The position numbers and the translations under genes were made by a program. The notes beneath the pieces are model-generated. The model saw only the letters and a list, made by a program, of their open reading frames with translations, ran no database searches and was not told the origin of the DNA. From positions 1-32,451 of the forward strand of contig CAZSIL010000019.1 of assembly GCA_964607025.1 (NCBI GenBank): a stretch of DNA of 32,451 nucleotides, written 5' to 3'. The stretch's first letter is position 1. Each line of letters starts with the position of its first letter. Below are positions 24,587 through 32,392 of the stretch, piece by piece. The DNA comes from SIG565 sp964607025. GTDB taxonomy: Bacteria; Bacillota; Clostridia; Oscillospirales; Acutalibacteraceae.

Positions 24587-24601
24587 AAGTATTATTGGTG
24601 G

Positions 24602-24630
24602 TTGTAAAATTAATGCTTTTGTGTTATTAT
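24602..24630 (+). promoter_or_regulatory. Promoter of the CapA-like gene
   Basis: -35 TTGTAA (24602-24607), 17-nt spacer, -10 TATTAT (24625-24630), placed between the spoIIID hairpin and the GGAG at 24650-24653. Confidence 0.5.
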
Positions 24631-24661
24631 TTTTGTGTAGATTTCTTTTGGAGATGTTTTT

Positions 24662-25981
24662 ATGGCTCGGTATAAAAAAAGGAGCGCGAGAGTGCGCCGT
24701 ATAATTATGCGCCGCCGCATAATCACTGTTTTAGTGCTTATTGCACTGGTTTTAGGCGTATTTTTCGGCGTTCGCGCCTGTAAAAAGGAACCCGCAAACA
24801 ACGGCGAAAACAATGAAAACGGGGGAACAAGCAGTAGTTCCGTATCGTCGGGCTCTGATGAGCCGTATATTATATCAAGCGCTAAAATCGGCTCTACGGG
24901 GGACGCTATTATGCATGATTCGGTGCTTTGGACGGTAGAAGATAAAGGGTACGATTTCAGTGGCATTTTTGCGACTGTAAAGCCCTATTATTCGGCTTAC
25001 GACATAATGTGTATAAACCTTGAAGTAACCTTCGGCACAAATACAAATTATAAAGGATACCCCACCTTTAACAGTCCTGCAACCTTGGCTGATGCTATGA
25101 AGGGCGCAGGTATTGACCTGCTTCTTACTGCCAACAACCACTCTTACGATAATGGCTCTTCGGGTTTTAATAACACGATTACACAACTGAAAAACCGGAA
25201 TATTGCCTTTATCGGAACGCGGCAGTCGGGTGATAAGAATTATAAGGTAATGGATATTAACGGAATAAAGGTTGGCTTTGCTAACTTCACCTATTCAACC
25301 ATTTCAGGCGGAAGTACCGCGCTAAACGGTATTTCTATGACGTCGGCTGATAGTCAAAATATCAATTCCTTTACCTATGATAATCCCGAAAAATTTAAAA
25401 GAGATGCTAACGATATTATAAATAATATGAAAAAAGACGGCGCCGAAGCCACCGTTATTTATATGCATTGGGGCGATGAATACGCCGCAAGACCCAGTGA
25501 TAGTAAACAGGTTAAATTTGCAAAAATCATAAACGAATTAGGTTATGACGTAATTGTGGGCAGCCATCCGCACGTAGTACAAGCCGTAGATACCCTTAAA
25601 AATGAGTCGGGGCACGAAACAGTTTGTATTTATTCGGTTGGTAATTCTATATCCAATCAGCGCAAAGAGATTCTTGGGTACGATGGCTATACCGAAGATG
25701 GCGTTGTTTTTGAAGTTAATTTTGATAAATACAGCGACGGAAGAGTAGTGCTAAGCGATGTAAACGCACTTCCCACCTGGGTTGATATGCGAATAGAACA
25801 AGGCGAAAAAACATATAACATAATTCCGCTTGATTTAAGTCGGGACTGGACAAGCTTTAAAGTATCGAGCATAACCGATGCAAAAGACTCCTACAACCGC
25901 ACGATGAAACGTATCGGCGAAGGGCTCAATGACTGGCGCGTATCCCACGGAAAAACCTCCGTACCGCTGACAGCAAACTAA
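24662..25981 (+). CDS. CapA-family protein (PGA capsule synthesis-type metallophosphoesterase fold)
   Basis: 439 aa. A very basic N terminus (KKRSARVRRIIMRRR) precedes one membrane anchor (about 20-37), then a Ser/Asn/Gly-rich linker and a large extracytoplasmic domain. Family motifs: GSTGDAIMHDS, INLEVTF, LLTANNHSYDNG, YMHWGDEYAARPS and IVGSHPHVVQAVD, with the Asp/His/Asn residues that form a binuclear metal centre in the calcineurin-like fold. CapA takes part in poly-gamma-glutamate capsule synthesis in Bacillus, but no capB or capC is nearby, and many CapA relatives have unknown roles. Single gene; start at ATG 24662 with GGAG 8 nt upstream. Confidence 0.88.
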   Translation: MARYKKRSARVRRIIMRRRIITVLVLIALVLGVFFGVRACKKEPANNGENNENGGTSSSSVSSGSDEPYIISSAKIGSTGDAIMHDSVLWTVEDKGYDFSGIFATVKPYYSAYDIMCINLEVTFGTNTNYKGYPTFNSPATLADAMKGAGIDLLLTANNHSYDNGSSGFNNTITQLKNRNIAFIGTRQSGDKNYKVMDINGIKVGFANFTYSTISGGSTALNGISMTSADSQNINSFTYDNPEKFKRDANDIINNMKKDGAEATVIYMHWGDEYAARPSDSKQVKFAKIINELGYDVIVGSHPHVVQAVDTLKNESGHETVCIYSVGNSISNQRKEILGYDGYTEDGVVFEVNFDKYSDGRVVLSDVNALPTWVDMRIEQGEKTYNIIPLDLSRDWTSFKVSSITDAKDSYNRTMKRIGEGLNDWRVSHGKTSVPLTAN

Positions 25982-26036
25982 TTTTCAACCGCGTAGGAAG
26001 CGGTACGCTGACATTAACCCCTATGTGCCGTTCCGC

Positions 26037-26072
26037 CCCTAATCCCTAAATCCTATATCCTAAATCCTAAAA
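26037..26072. repeat. Second heptad repeat (CCTAAAT-type)
   Basis: Units CCCTAAT, CCCTAAAT (8 nt), CCTATAT, CCTAAAT, CCTAAAA, ending directly at a terminator stem. Shares the exact 16-mer CCTAAATCCTAAAAAA (26059-26074) with the array at 14031-14046. Confidence 0.8.
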
Positions 26073-26101
26073 AACCACCGATAAAAATCGGTGGTTTTTT
26101 T
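26071..26101. terminator. Bidirectional terminator between converging genes
   Basis: 12-bp stem AAAACCACCGAT/ATCGGTGGTTTT, loop AAAA, with T-runs on both strands. It serves the CapA-like gene on the plus strand and the transporter operon on the minus strand (stop at 26103). Confidence 0.88.
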
Positions 26102-26102
26102 G

Positions 26103-27632
26103 TTAGTACGTTCCGTTTGCCATTTTTGCTGTATCGTTGATAAACTTTTCTACGTCGGTTGACGTTATCTGTCCTACCGAATATCCGTCAATTTCTGCCA
26201 TATAACGAAGGGGTGAACACTTTTTAAAGGTCAGCACCGTATCGTTAATAGAATCTGAATGGATAAAGGTTATTTTTACATCAGCACCTTTTGTTTCTGC
26301 CACTTCGAAGGAGATGGGCGACATACCGATAAGTGTGCCGTAATAATCCTTAAACCTCTTTGTATCGAGTTTTGTTCCGCCGAAACTTATCTCAAAATCT
26401 ACTTCGGCGTCTTCGGTGTATTTAATATCAAACACAAAACCTTCACTCTTAGTTTCAACCTTCATTTGTTTAAGTCCAGAAAGGTTTTCAAGGATTATAA
26501 ATGTGCTGTAATAACTCTCAATTTTTGCGGTTGCAAATGAAATAGAGTCTAACGAAATCTTTTGCACCATATTTGTTTTTCCGTCAATAAACGCGGCGTA
26601 ACTGCCGTCCACCTGCGAAAATTTAAGAGTGTGTTCTTCATCTGCGAGAGACAGCGTTACGATATAATCAGGGTTATCAAGCCCATATTTTCTGAGTGTT
26701 GCGCTATCTGTAGAATAAGCATACGCGCCATCCACAGAAAATCCGGAAGAAAACGTATCAAGTATCGACTGCGCCATGGTATCATCGCAAATTCTAACCG
26801 ACGGCTTTACCATTTTAAATGCAAAATATGCATTTATCTTGTCATCCTCCTGAAGTGCGATTTCAAAGGGGGTTTCGTGCTTTTTGCCCGACACCTTTAT
26901 ATAATCAAAATCGGTAATCTCGGTATCGCTAAAGCAGGATTCATTTTTATCATTTTTAACACTTTGGAATCCCGTAGTATCGGCAAAATCGGTATCCGCC
27001 GCCGTCATAAAGGATACCGCCGTCGAATTATCAATAATATAAACATTTTCCTCATCAAGCGATAACCTACAGTAATATCCCAATTCTGCAGGAGCCGTGT
27101 TGCCGACAAGCAGCGAATATTCACTATCTGCAGTTTTAACCGTAACGGTCGCTTTTGGTGTAGAAAAACCATAATCGCTGCCGTTTTGAGACAGTTTTTC
27201 AAGAGCCGAAAGTGCTATTGCACCTTTTGCAAAACCCGAAATACTTGTAGTGGATGTAAGTGTGCTGTCCACACCGTCAACCGTCCATACAACCGTCGAT
27301 TCTCCGTCGATTTCGGTGAGTTTGGCATTAAGTTTTACGGTGCCTTTTTCGTTATCTACCGTTAAACTTTCTACTTCGTTTTCGGCAGTGTTGGTTACGG
27401 TAATTGTTTTATTCTCTTTCGTTTCCTCGGTTATTTCCGGGATATATTTAAAAGCAAGAAAAGTAGCCGTCCCCAAAACTGCCACCGCAAGTAAAGCCGC
27501 TAACACTCTGATAAACAAGCGGTTTTTGGGGCGTTTTTTTATATCCGCGGCGGTGTTAAAATGCGCGGGGTCAGAGAAAATGGTGGATTCGGGTGTTTCG
27601 TTCACCTTTATTTCATCTTTTTTCTCACTCAT
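26103..27632 (-). CDS. DUF4340 domain protein, transporter-associated
   Basis: 509 aa. The N-terminal cytoplasmic part (about 1-40) is followed by a single membrane span (about 43-64, FIRVLAALLAVAVLGTATFLAF) and a large outside domain rich in beta structure and Thr/Ser. It contains the DUF4340 pattern of short repeats (KATVTVKTADSEYSLLVGNTA, YGLDNPDYIVTLSLADEE, VDGSYAAFIDG). No enzyme motif is visible. The start overlaps the GldG-like gene by 4 nt. DUF4340 proteins typically accompany GldG-like and ABC genes, as here; the function is unknown. Confidence 0.85.
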   Translation of the reverse strand: MSEKKDEIKVNETPESTIFSDPAHFNTAADIKKRPKNRLFIRVLAALLAVAVLGTATFLAFKYIPEITEETKENKTITVTNTAENEVESLTVDNEKGTVKLNAKLTEIDGESTVVWTVDGVDSTLTSTTSISGFAKGAIALSALEKLSQNGSDYGFSTPKATVTVKTADSEYSLLVGNTAPAELGYYCRLSLDEENVYIIDNSTAVSFMTAADTDFADTTGFQSVKNDKNESCFSDTEITDFDYIKVSGKKHETPFEIALQEDDKINAYFAFKMVKPSVRICDDTMAQSILDTFSSGFSVDGAYAYSTDSATLRKYGLDNPDYIVTLSLADEEHTLKFSQVDGSYAAFIDGKTNMVQKISLDSISFATAKIESYYSTFIILENLSGLKQMKVETKSEGFVFDIKYTEDAEVDFEISFGGTKLDTKRFKDYYGTLIGMSPISFEVAETKGADVKITFIHSDSINDTVLTFKKCSPLRYMAEIDGYSVGQITSTDVEKFINDTAKMANGTY

Positions 27633-29191
27633 CTGCGCTTCCTCCTAATCCATACAACAACACCTAATACCGTAACGATTACGGGAATTACTGCCATAAA
27701 TATAATATTTATCGCCGCCACCTCAGCGGCGCTAACATCAGCAGCAAAACTCTCGGTAGCGATGGTCTTAGGAACGAACACCTTTTTATCGGTATTCATG
27801 CCCGATACAAACATAGCCGTATTCAATGCAACATCCATATTCTGAACATTGTCGGTTTTTGCCCATGTTGAATATATAAATTCCTGACTTGAAAATGCCG
27901 CAACGTAACTCGTAAGCCGAACGTTATCTACAAAATTTTCTTCTTCGGTTACAATAAGTCCTGCATAGCTTTTTTCTTCCGCATTGCTTGCAGGCGCCCA
28001 ATCGTCCGATATGCCTTCGGGCGCTATCGTTACTGTATCGTTTGTACTAGCGATAACATAGGTATTGCGTGAAGAATAGGTTTCGTATGCCGTTTCTAAC
28101 ACAAGGTTACTGCCAAGCAAACTGAAATTTCCCGTTTTAGGTGCAATTTCTTCTGTTAAATCCGACTCGCTTATAAACATCGGCATAGTTGTGGGTTCGC
28201 TATAATAATAGTTAGCATTGGTCTGATAAAGCAAACCGTCGGAATACTTAATACCCCACTCTGCCAAAAACTGCTTTAATACCGGTAAATTAGACATCGT
28301 CGCGCCTGGAACAAAAATGAGTGATTTGCCCTTTTTACCGCCGTTATCCAGCCACTCGCTTATAACGTTAACTTCACTTGGTAAAAAGTCGGTTGTAGGG
28401 GCGGTGATGACCAAAACGTCTACTTCTTCAGGTATAGTCTTAACTATAGTTCCTTCAATTTGTGAAATCTCAAAGCCGTTAAGTTCAAGCGCTTCGGCAT
28501 AAAGGGTTGTAAACACACTGGAATTGCTATGAGCAGATACCAAAGCCATATTTTTTGTTTCTCCGCTGACAAGCGTATTTATTGCACTGGAAACGGCGGT
28601 TTCAACGTTATTTCCGTCTACATAATAATAGCCGTAACCCATAGCGGCATATCCCGAATCATCACTGTAGGTATAGATATCCTCAAATGTGACAAGTCGA
28701 CTTTTTTCGCCGCATTCTACCAGGATATCACCGTAAAAAAGTGACGGATATTCAGCGGTTAGCGACTCGATTTTATTGCTGTAAAAATTCTCGAAAACAA
28801 CCTTTATTTTATCGTTGATTTGAGAATACTGTTTTAAAATATTAACGGTTTGGGTATAATACTCGCTTTCATCAACAACACCTAAATAATTTGCCGAAAA
28901 CTCGTTCATAGAGCCGCCTGTGTAAGAATCTTCGGTTGACAGCATAGTAATGGTTACTTCCTTATCGACACTCTTTAAAAACTCTACGTTTTCTTCATCC
29001 ATAGTGTTGACCTTGCTCGAGGTTATATCGAACGATAACACACCGCGCTCACTCAGTATGCCCATAAGCAGATTTAGAACAATAACTCCCGCGACAACAA
29101 CCGCTATAATGGCAACCGAATACGAGCCGTGACGGAGCGCCGATTTGTTTTTAACTTTAAATTTACCAAACAAATTCTTTAAAAAGTTCAT
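27629..29191 (-). CDS. GldG-family ABC transporter auxiliary protein
   Basis: 520 aa from the ATG at 29191, chosen because AAAGGAGG lies about 9 nt upstream; a longer reading frame to 29215 would include this SD as coding. One N-terminal span (about 24-46), a long extracytoplasmic domain (ABC_transp_aux type: LSFDITSSKVNTMDEENVEFLKS, NDKIKVVFENFYSNK, VDVLVITAPTTDFLPSEV, EWLDNGGKKGKSLIF) and a C-terminal span (about 492-515) ending in RRKRR. Gld-type complexes power gliding in Bacteroidetes, but homologues here have no known role. It lies between permease and DUF4340. Confidence 0.87.
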   Translation of the reverse strand: MNFLKNLFGKFKVKNKSALRHGSYSVAIIAVVVAGVIVLNLLMGILSERGVLSFDITSSKVNTMDEENVEFLKSVDKEVTITMLSTEDSYTGGSMNEFSANYLGVVDESEYYTQTVNILKQYSQINDKIKVVFENFYSNKIESLTAEYPSLFYGDILVECGEKSRLVTFEDIYTYSDDSGYAAMGYGYYYVDGNNVETAVSSAINTLVSGETKNMALVSAHSNSSVFTTLYAEALELNGFEISQIEGTIVKTIPEEVDVLVITAPTTDFLPSEVNVISEWLDNGGKKGKSLIFVPGATMSNLPVLKQFLAEWGIKYSDGLLYQTNANYYYSEPTTMPMFISESDLTEEIAPKTGNFSLLGSNLVLETAYETYSSRNTYVIASTNDTVTIAPEGISDDWAPASNAEEKSYAGLIVTEEENFVDNVRLTSYVAAFSSQEFIYSTWAKTDNVQNMDVALNTAMFVSGMNTDKKVFVPKTIATESFAADVSAAEVAAINIIFMAVIPVIVTVLGVVVWIRRKRR

Positions 29192-29205
29192 TTTCGCGCC
29201 CTCCT

Positions 29206-29907
29206 TTATGCCCAACGTCTTTTTTCAACCGAGCGCACCGTAAGGAATACGAAAAGCGCTGAAACGCTTAACATATACACAAGGTCCGAAAGGTCGGAAA
29301 TTCCTGATGTAAAACTATAAAATCTGTCAATAAACGATACCGCGCTGTTAATCGCAATAAGCACGGCACTGTCGTTACTCGAGGCATAACTTCCAAGCAA
29401 CATAACCGCCAAAAATACTGCAAAAGTAATCGCCGCCGAAATCACAGGACTTTCGGTAAGGGAAGATATAAACATACCGATGGATATCATAACCGCACCG
29501 AGCAATAAGATACCAAGCAGCGCATAAACATATAACAACCAATCTATGTTCGTATAGAAGGAAACAATAAAGGGATAAACGATAAGGGATGACAGCCCTG
29601 CGCCGTAAAGCGCCATAGCCGCTAAAAATTTACCCATAACAATGCCTGTCACCGACACGGGCGCGGTAAGCAATACCTGGTCTACCTTTTGTCTGCGGTC
29701 TTCACTGATTAAACGCATTGTAATAAAGGGTGTTGCAAAAATAACAACGGTGGACATAAAGCTTACAACGCCTTGAACGGCAGGGGAGCCCGCGCCAAAT
29801 ATCATACTAAAAGCCATACCTGAAAACAGGGTAAACACAGCAATAATGATAAATCCCAAGGGATTTGTAAAATAAGATTTAAACTCTCTTTTAAAAACGG
29901 CAGTCAT
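29206..29907 (-). CDS. ABC-2 type permease (GldF-like)
   Basis: 233 aa, six hydrophobic segments. The N terminus AVFKREFKSYFTNPLGFIIIAVF is typical of ABC-2 permeases in this group, and the cytoplasmic RLISEDRRQKVDQVLLTAPVS segment after TM2 is the usual coupling region. The ATG overlaps the ATPase stop by 1 nt (TAATG), so the two are made together. The substrate is unknown. Confidence 0.9.
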   Translation of the reverse strand: MTAVFKREFKSYFTNPLGFIIIAVFTLFSGMAFSMIFGAGSPAVQGVVSFMSTVVIFATPFITMRLISEDRRQKVDQVLLTAPVSVTGIVMGKFLAAMALYGAGLSSLIVYPFIVSFYTNIDWLLYVYALLGILLLGAVMISIGMFISSLTESPVISAAITFAVFLAVMLLGSYASSNDSAVLIAINSAVSFIDRFYSFTSGISDLSDLVYMLSVSALFVFLTVRSVEKRRWA

Positions 29908-30860
29908 TATTTTTCACCCTCCTCAATATCGGCATCATAGGTCAGGCGCATAAATACCTGTTCCAAAGTTAATTGATTGCTTGAAAGGGACAAAAGAGCG
30001 CGTTTGCGTTCAAATAACCTTGCGCCGATTTCTTTTCTTATATCGCAGTCTTGCTCGGGCGTTACAACAAAATCAAGCGAATTTTCTTCCTTTTCCCCAA
30101 GGCATAAAACCTTTTGTACGCCCTTAACACTTGATAGGATTTTGGTAAGTTCTTCCTTTTCTCCCACTGCGCGAACCACAATCGAGTGGTCGTTAGAAAG
30201 ATTTTTGGAAAGTTCGGTCGGGGTATTATCGGCTACGAGACGGCCGCGGTTTATTATGATTACCCTCTCGCACACCGCCTGAATTTCAGACAAAATGTGT
30301 GAAGATAAAATAATTGTATGGTTTTTGCCGAGTCGCGCGATAAGGTCACGAATTTCAATTATTTGCTTTGGGTCAAGACCAACCGTTGGCTCATCAAGTA
30401 TCAGCACATCAGGGTTGCCAACAAGCGCCCCGGCGATACCTACACGCTGTCTATAACCTTTGGACAATGTCTTTATAAGTCGGTTTTCAACCTCCTTAAT
30501 TTTTACAAGATTTACAATTTCCTCAATATGCATTTGCTTTGGGAATTTTACCTTTTTCAAATCATATATAAAATAAAGGTATTCCAGCACCGTCATATCG
30601 GTATAAAGCGGCGGTATTTCGGGTAGATATCCAATGCGGCGCTTTGCAAGTTCGGGTTGCTCGAGCACGTCGTACCCGTCAACCGTAACCTTTCCGCCTG
30701 TAAGCGATAAATATCCCGTTAAAATATTCATAATGGTACTTTTACCGGCACCGTTGGGTCCTAAAAACCCAACCACTTCTCCACGATTTATGGTAAAGCT
30801 TACGTCATCAACCGCCAGAAAGTTGCCATACTTTTTGGTAAGAGATGTTACTTCTATCAT
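29907..30860 (-). CDS. ABC transporter ATP-binding protein (GldA-like)
   Basis: 317 aa from the ATG at 30860; GGAGG lies about 8 nt upstream, so the TTG at 30866 is not used. Walker A GPNGAGKST (34-42), signature LSKGYRQRVGIAGAL, Walker B DVLILDEPTVGLDP, H-loop IILSSHILSEI. A C-terminal extension of about 90 residues follows the ATPase core, as in ABC-2 exporters of the GldA/DRA group. First gene of a four-gene operon (ATPase, permease, GldG-like, DUF4340). Confidence 0.94.
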   Translation of the reverse strand: MIEVTSLTKKYGNFLAVDDVSFTINRGEVVGFLGPNGAGKSTIMNILTGYLSLTGGKVTVDGYDVLEQPELAKRRIGYLPEIPPLYTDMTVLEYLYFIYDLKKVKFPKQMHIEEIVNLVKIKEVENRLIKTLSKGYRQRVGIAGALVGNPDVLILDEPTVGLDPKQIIEIRDLIARLGKNHTIILSSHILSEIQAVCERVIIINRGRLVADNTPTELSKNLSNDHSIVVRAVGEKEELTKILSSVKGVQKVLCLGEKEENSLDFVVTPEQDCDIRKEIGARLFERKRALLSLSSNQLTLEQVFMRLTYDADIEEGEK

Positions 30861-30891
30861 AAACAAACCTCCAAATTTTTCTCACTCGCAA

Positions 30892-30900
30892 ATTATATCA
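30892..30900 (-). promoter_or_regulatory. Proximal extended -10 promoter of the transporter operon
   Basis: The minus strand reads TGATATAAT (-10 at 30897-30892), with a poor -35. A second, better promoter lies farther upstream; either or both may be used. Confidence 0.4.
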
Positions 30901-30945
30901 AAAATCCTTTTAAAAAGTGTTAAGATTTTTTGAACAGTTACAGGT

Positions 30946-30974
30946 ATTATACAATAAATACGTTAAGTTTACAA
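30946..30974 (-). promoter_or_regulatory. Distal promoter of the transporter operon
   Basis: -35 TTGTAA (30974-30969), 17-nt spacer, -10 TATAAT (30951-30946). It lies back to back with the DUF1015 gene promoter, the two -35 boxes being only 7 nt apart. Confidence 0.55.
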
Positions 30975-30981
30975 GCACATA

Positions 30982-31010
30982 TTGACTTTTAATATTTTAT
31001 ATAATAAAAT
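30982..31010 (+). promoter_or_regulatory. Promoter of the DUF1015 gene
   Basis: -35 TTGACT (30982-30987), 17-nt spacer, -10 TAAAAT (31005-31010), followed by AAAAAGGGG before the ATG at 31040. Confidence 0.55.
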
Positions 31011-31039
31011 TTAACTATACTTAAAAAGGGGATACCGCT

Positions 31040-32314
31040 ATGGCAAATATTAAAGAATTTTCAGCATTAAGATTTACAGACAAGGCAGGGAAGGTCGGCT
31101 CGGTTTGTTGTCCGCCCTACGATATAATAAGCGCGGAAGAGAAAAAAGAATTTCTGAACAACAACGAGTATAACATTATCCGCCTTGAACTGCCCGAGCA
31201 AAGTGAAGAGGGTTATAACGGCGCAAATGCCACCTTTAAGCAGTGGCAACAAAACGGCATACTCGCACTTGATAGCGAACCTTCATTATATATATATGAA
31301 GAAAAGTTTTCGGTAAAGGGCGTAAATTACGCTTTTAAAGGATTTGTATGCTACGTTCAGTTGGCTGAATTCTCCGAAAACATTGTTTTGCCGCATGAAG
31401 AAACTCTTTCAAAGGCAAAAACCGACCGCTTTAACCTCATAAATGCAACGGGCTGCAGTTTCTCGCAGATATACTCTCTTTACAGTGATAAAAAAGGCGA
31501 TACCGCGCGTATTCTCAGCGAATTATCAAGCCGTACGCCCGACCAGTCCTTTACCGACGACGCCGGTGTTACACATAATTTATGGATTATACCGAAAAGC
31601 GAAAAAACTGCCGAAATTTGCCGTCAGTTTGAAAACCGAAAGCTCTATATTGCCGACGGTCACCATAGATACGAAACCGCGCTTAACCATCGCCGATACG
31701 TGCGGGAAAACGGAATTGATGCGCCAAACAGCGAATATGTAATGATGTTCCTTGTCGATATGGAAAATGACGGACTTGTTGTTTTCCCCACACACCGCAT
31801 AGTTCGGGGAATTGAGAATTTTAACGGCGCGGGGCTACTTAAAAAAGCCGAAAAATATTTTGATGTTGTCGATATTGAAAAATCTCAAATCGAGAACTTT
31901 TTAGACAGGGAGTATAATAACGGCAAAAAGGCGTATGTTTATTATGACGGTGAAAGATGTGCCGCTTTAACGCTTCGAGATATAACCGTTATGGATAATC
32001 TCATTGCCGATAAAAGCGAGGCGCTGCGCCGCCTTGACGTTACGGTGCTTCACAGCTTAGTGCTTGAAGAAACGCTCGGCATCGATAAAGAAAATATGGC
32101 AAATCAGAAAAATCTGACATATACGAGAAGTCTTGAAGAAGCGTTAAGCAGCGCCGAAGATATGGCTAACTGCTGCTTTATTCTGAATCCCACCAGAATT
32201 GAAGAAATTGCAGACGTTGCCGCCGCAGGTGAGAAAATGCCGCAAAAATCCACGTATTTTTATCCTAAACTCATAACAGGTATGGTTATGAATCAAATCA
32301 AAGATGTAAAATAA
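31040..32314 (+). CDS. DUF1015 family protein
   Basis: 424 aa, cytoplasmic. Signatures of DUF1015: an early CCPPYDIISAEEKKEFL (residues about 18-34), NIIRLELPEQ, the fixed motif LYIADGHHRYETAL (about 200-213), EYVMMFLVDMENDGLVVFPTHRIV and a C-terminal LNPTRIEEIADVAAAGEKMPQKSTYFYPKL. The HHR-containing motif suggests a binding or active site, but the activity is not established to my knowledge. ATG at 31040 with AAAAAGGGG upstream. Single gene, divergent from the transporter operon; a tRNA gene follows. Confidence 0.9.
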   Translation: MANIKEFSALRFTDKAGKVGSVCCPPYDIISAEEKKEFLNNNEYNIIRLELPEQSEEGYNGANATFKQWQQNGILALDSEPSLYIYEEKFSVKGVNYAFKGFVCYVQLAEFSENIVLPHEETLSKAKTDRFNLINATGCSFSQIYSLYSDKKGDTARILSELSSRTPDQSFTDDAGVTHNLWIIPKSEKTAEICRQFENRKLYIADGHHRYETALNHRRYVRENGIDAPNSEYVMMFLVDMENDGLVVFPTHRIVRGIENFNGAGLLKKAEKYFDVVDIEKSQIENFLDREYNNGKKAYVYYDGERCAALTLRDITVMDNLIADKSEALRRLDVTVLHSLVLEETLGIDKENMANQKNLTYTRSLEEALSSAEDMANCCFILNPTRIEEIADVAAAGEKMPQKSTYFYPKLITGMVMNQIKDVK

Positions 32315-32326
32315 CAAAAATTTACT

Positions 32327-32385
32327 CGGGACTGAAAAAAAGGGTTGACAAACCAAGTTGTTTCTTATATAATAATTCAGTCCCG
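32327..32385. repeat. 10-bp inverted repeat bracketing the tRNA promoter
   Basis: Arms CGGGACTGAA (32327-32336) and TTCAGTCCCG (32376-32385) are perfect reverse complements separated by 39 nt, and the -35 and -10 boxes lie between them. The loop is too long for a usual terminator. Confidence 0.8.
32345..32373 (+). promoter_or_regulatory. Consensus promoter of tRNA-Met
   Basis: Perfect -35 TTGACA (32345-32350), 17-nt spacer, perfect -10 TATAAT (32368-32373), with the tRNA 5' end about 20 nt downstream. Strongest promoter in the window, as expected for a tRNA gene. Confidence 0.85.
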
Positions 32386-32392
32386 CATAAAT

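Noticed and set aside
24610..24966. 118-aa minus-strand frame opposite the CapA-like gene
   Set aside because: Shadow of the signal and linker region of the CapA-like gene, with no similarity I recognise.
29192..29215. Longer N terminus of the GldG-like protein starting at 29215
   Set aside because: It would translate through a perfect AAAGGAGG that is well placed for the ATG at 29191.
32327..32385. Inverted repeat as a terminator of the DUF1015 gene
   Set aside because: The loop is 39 nt, no U-tract follows, and a perfect promoter lies inside it.
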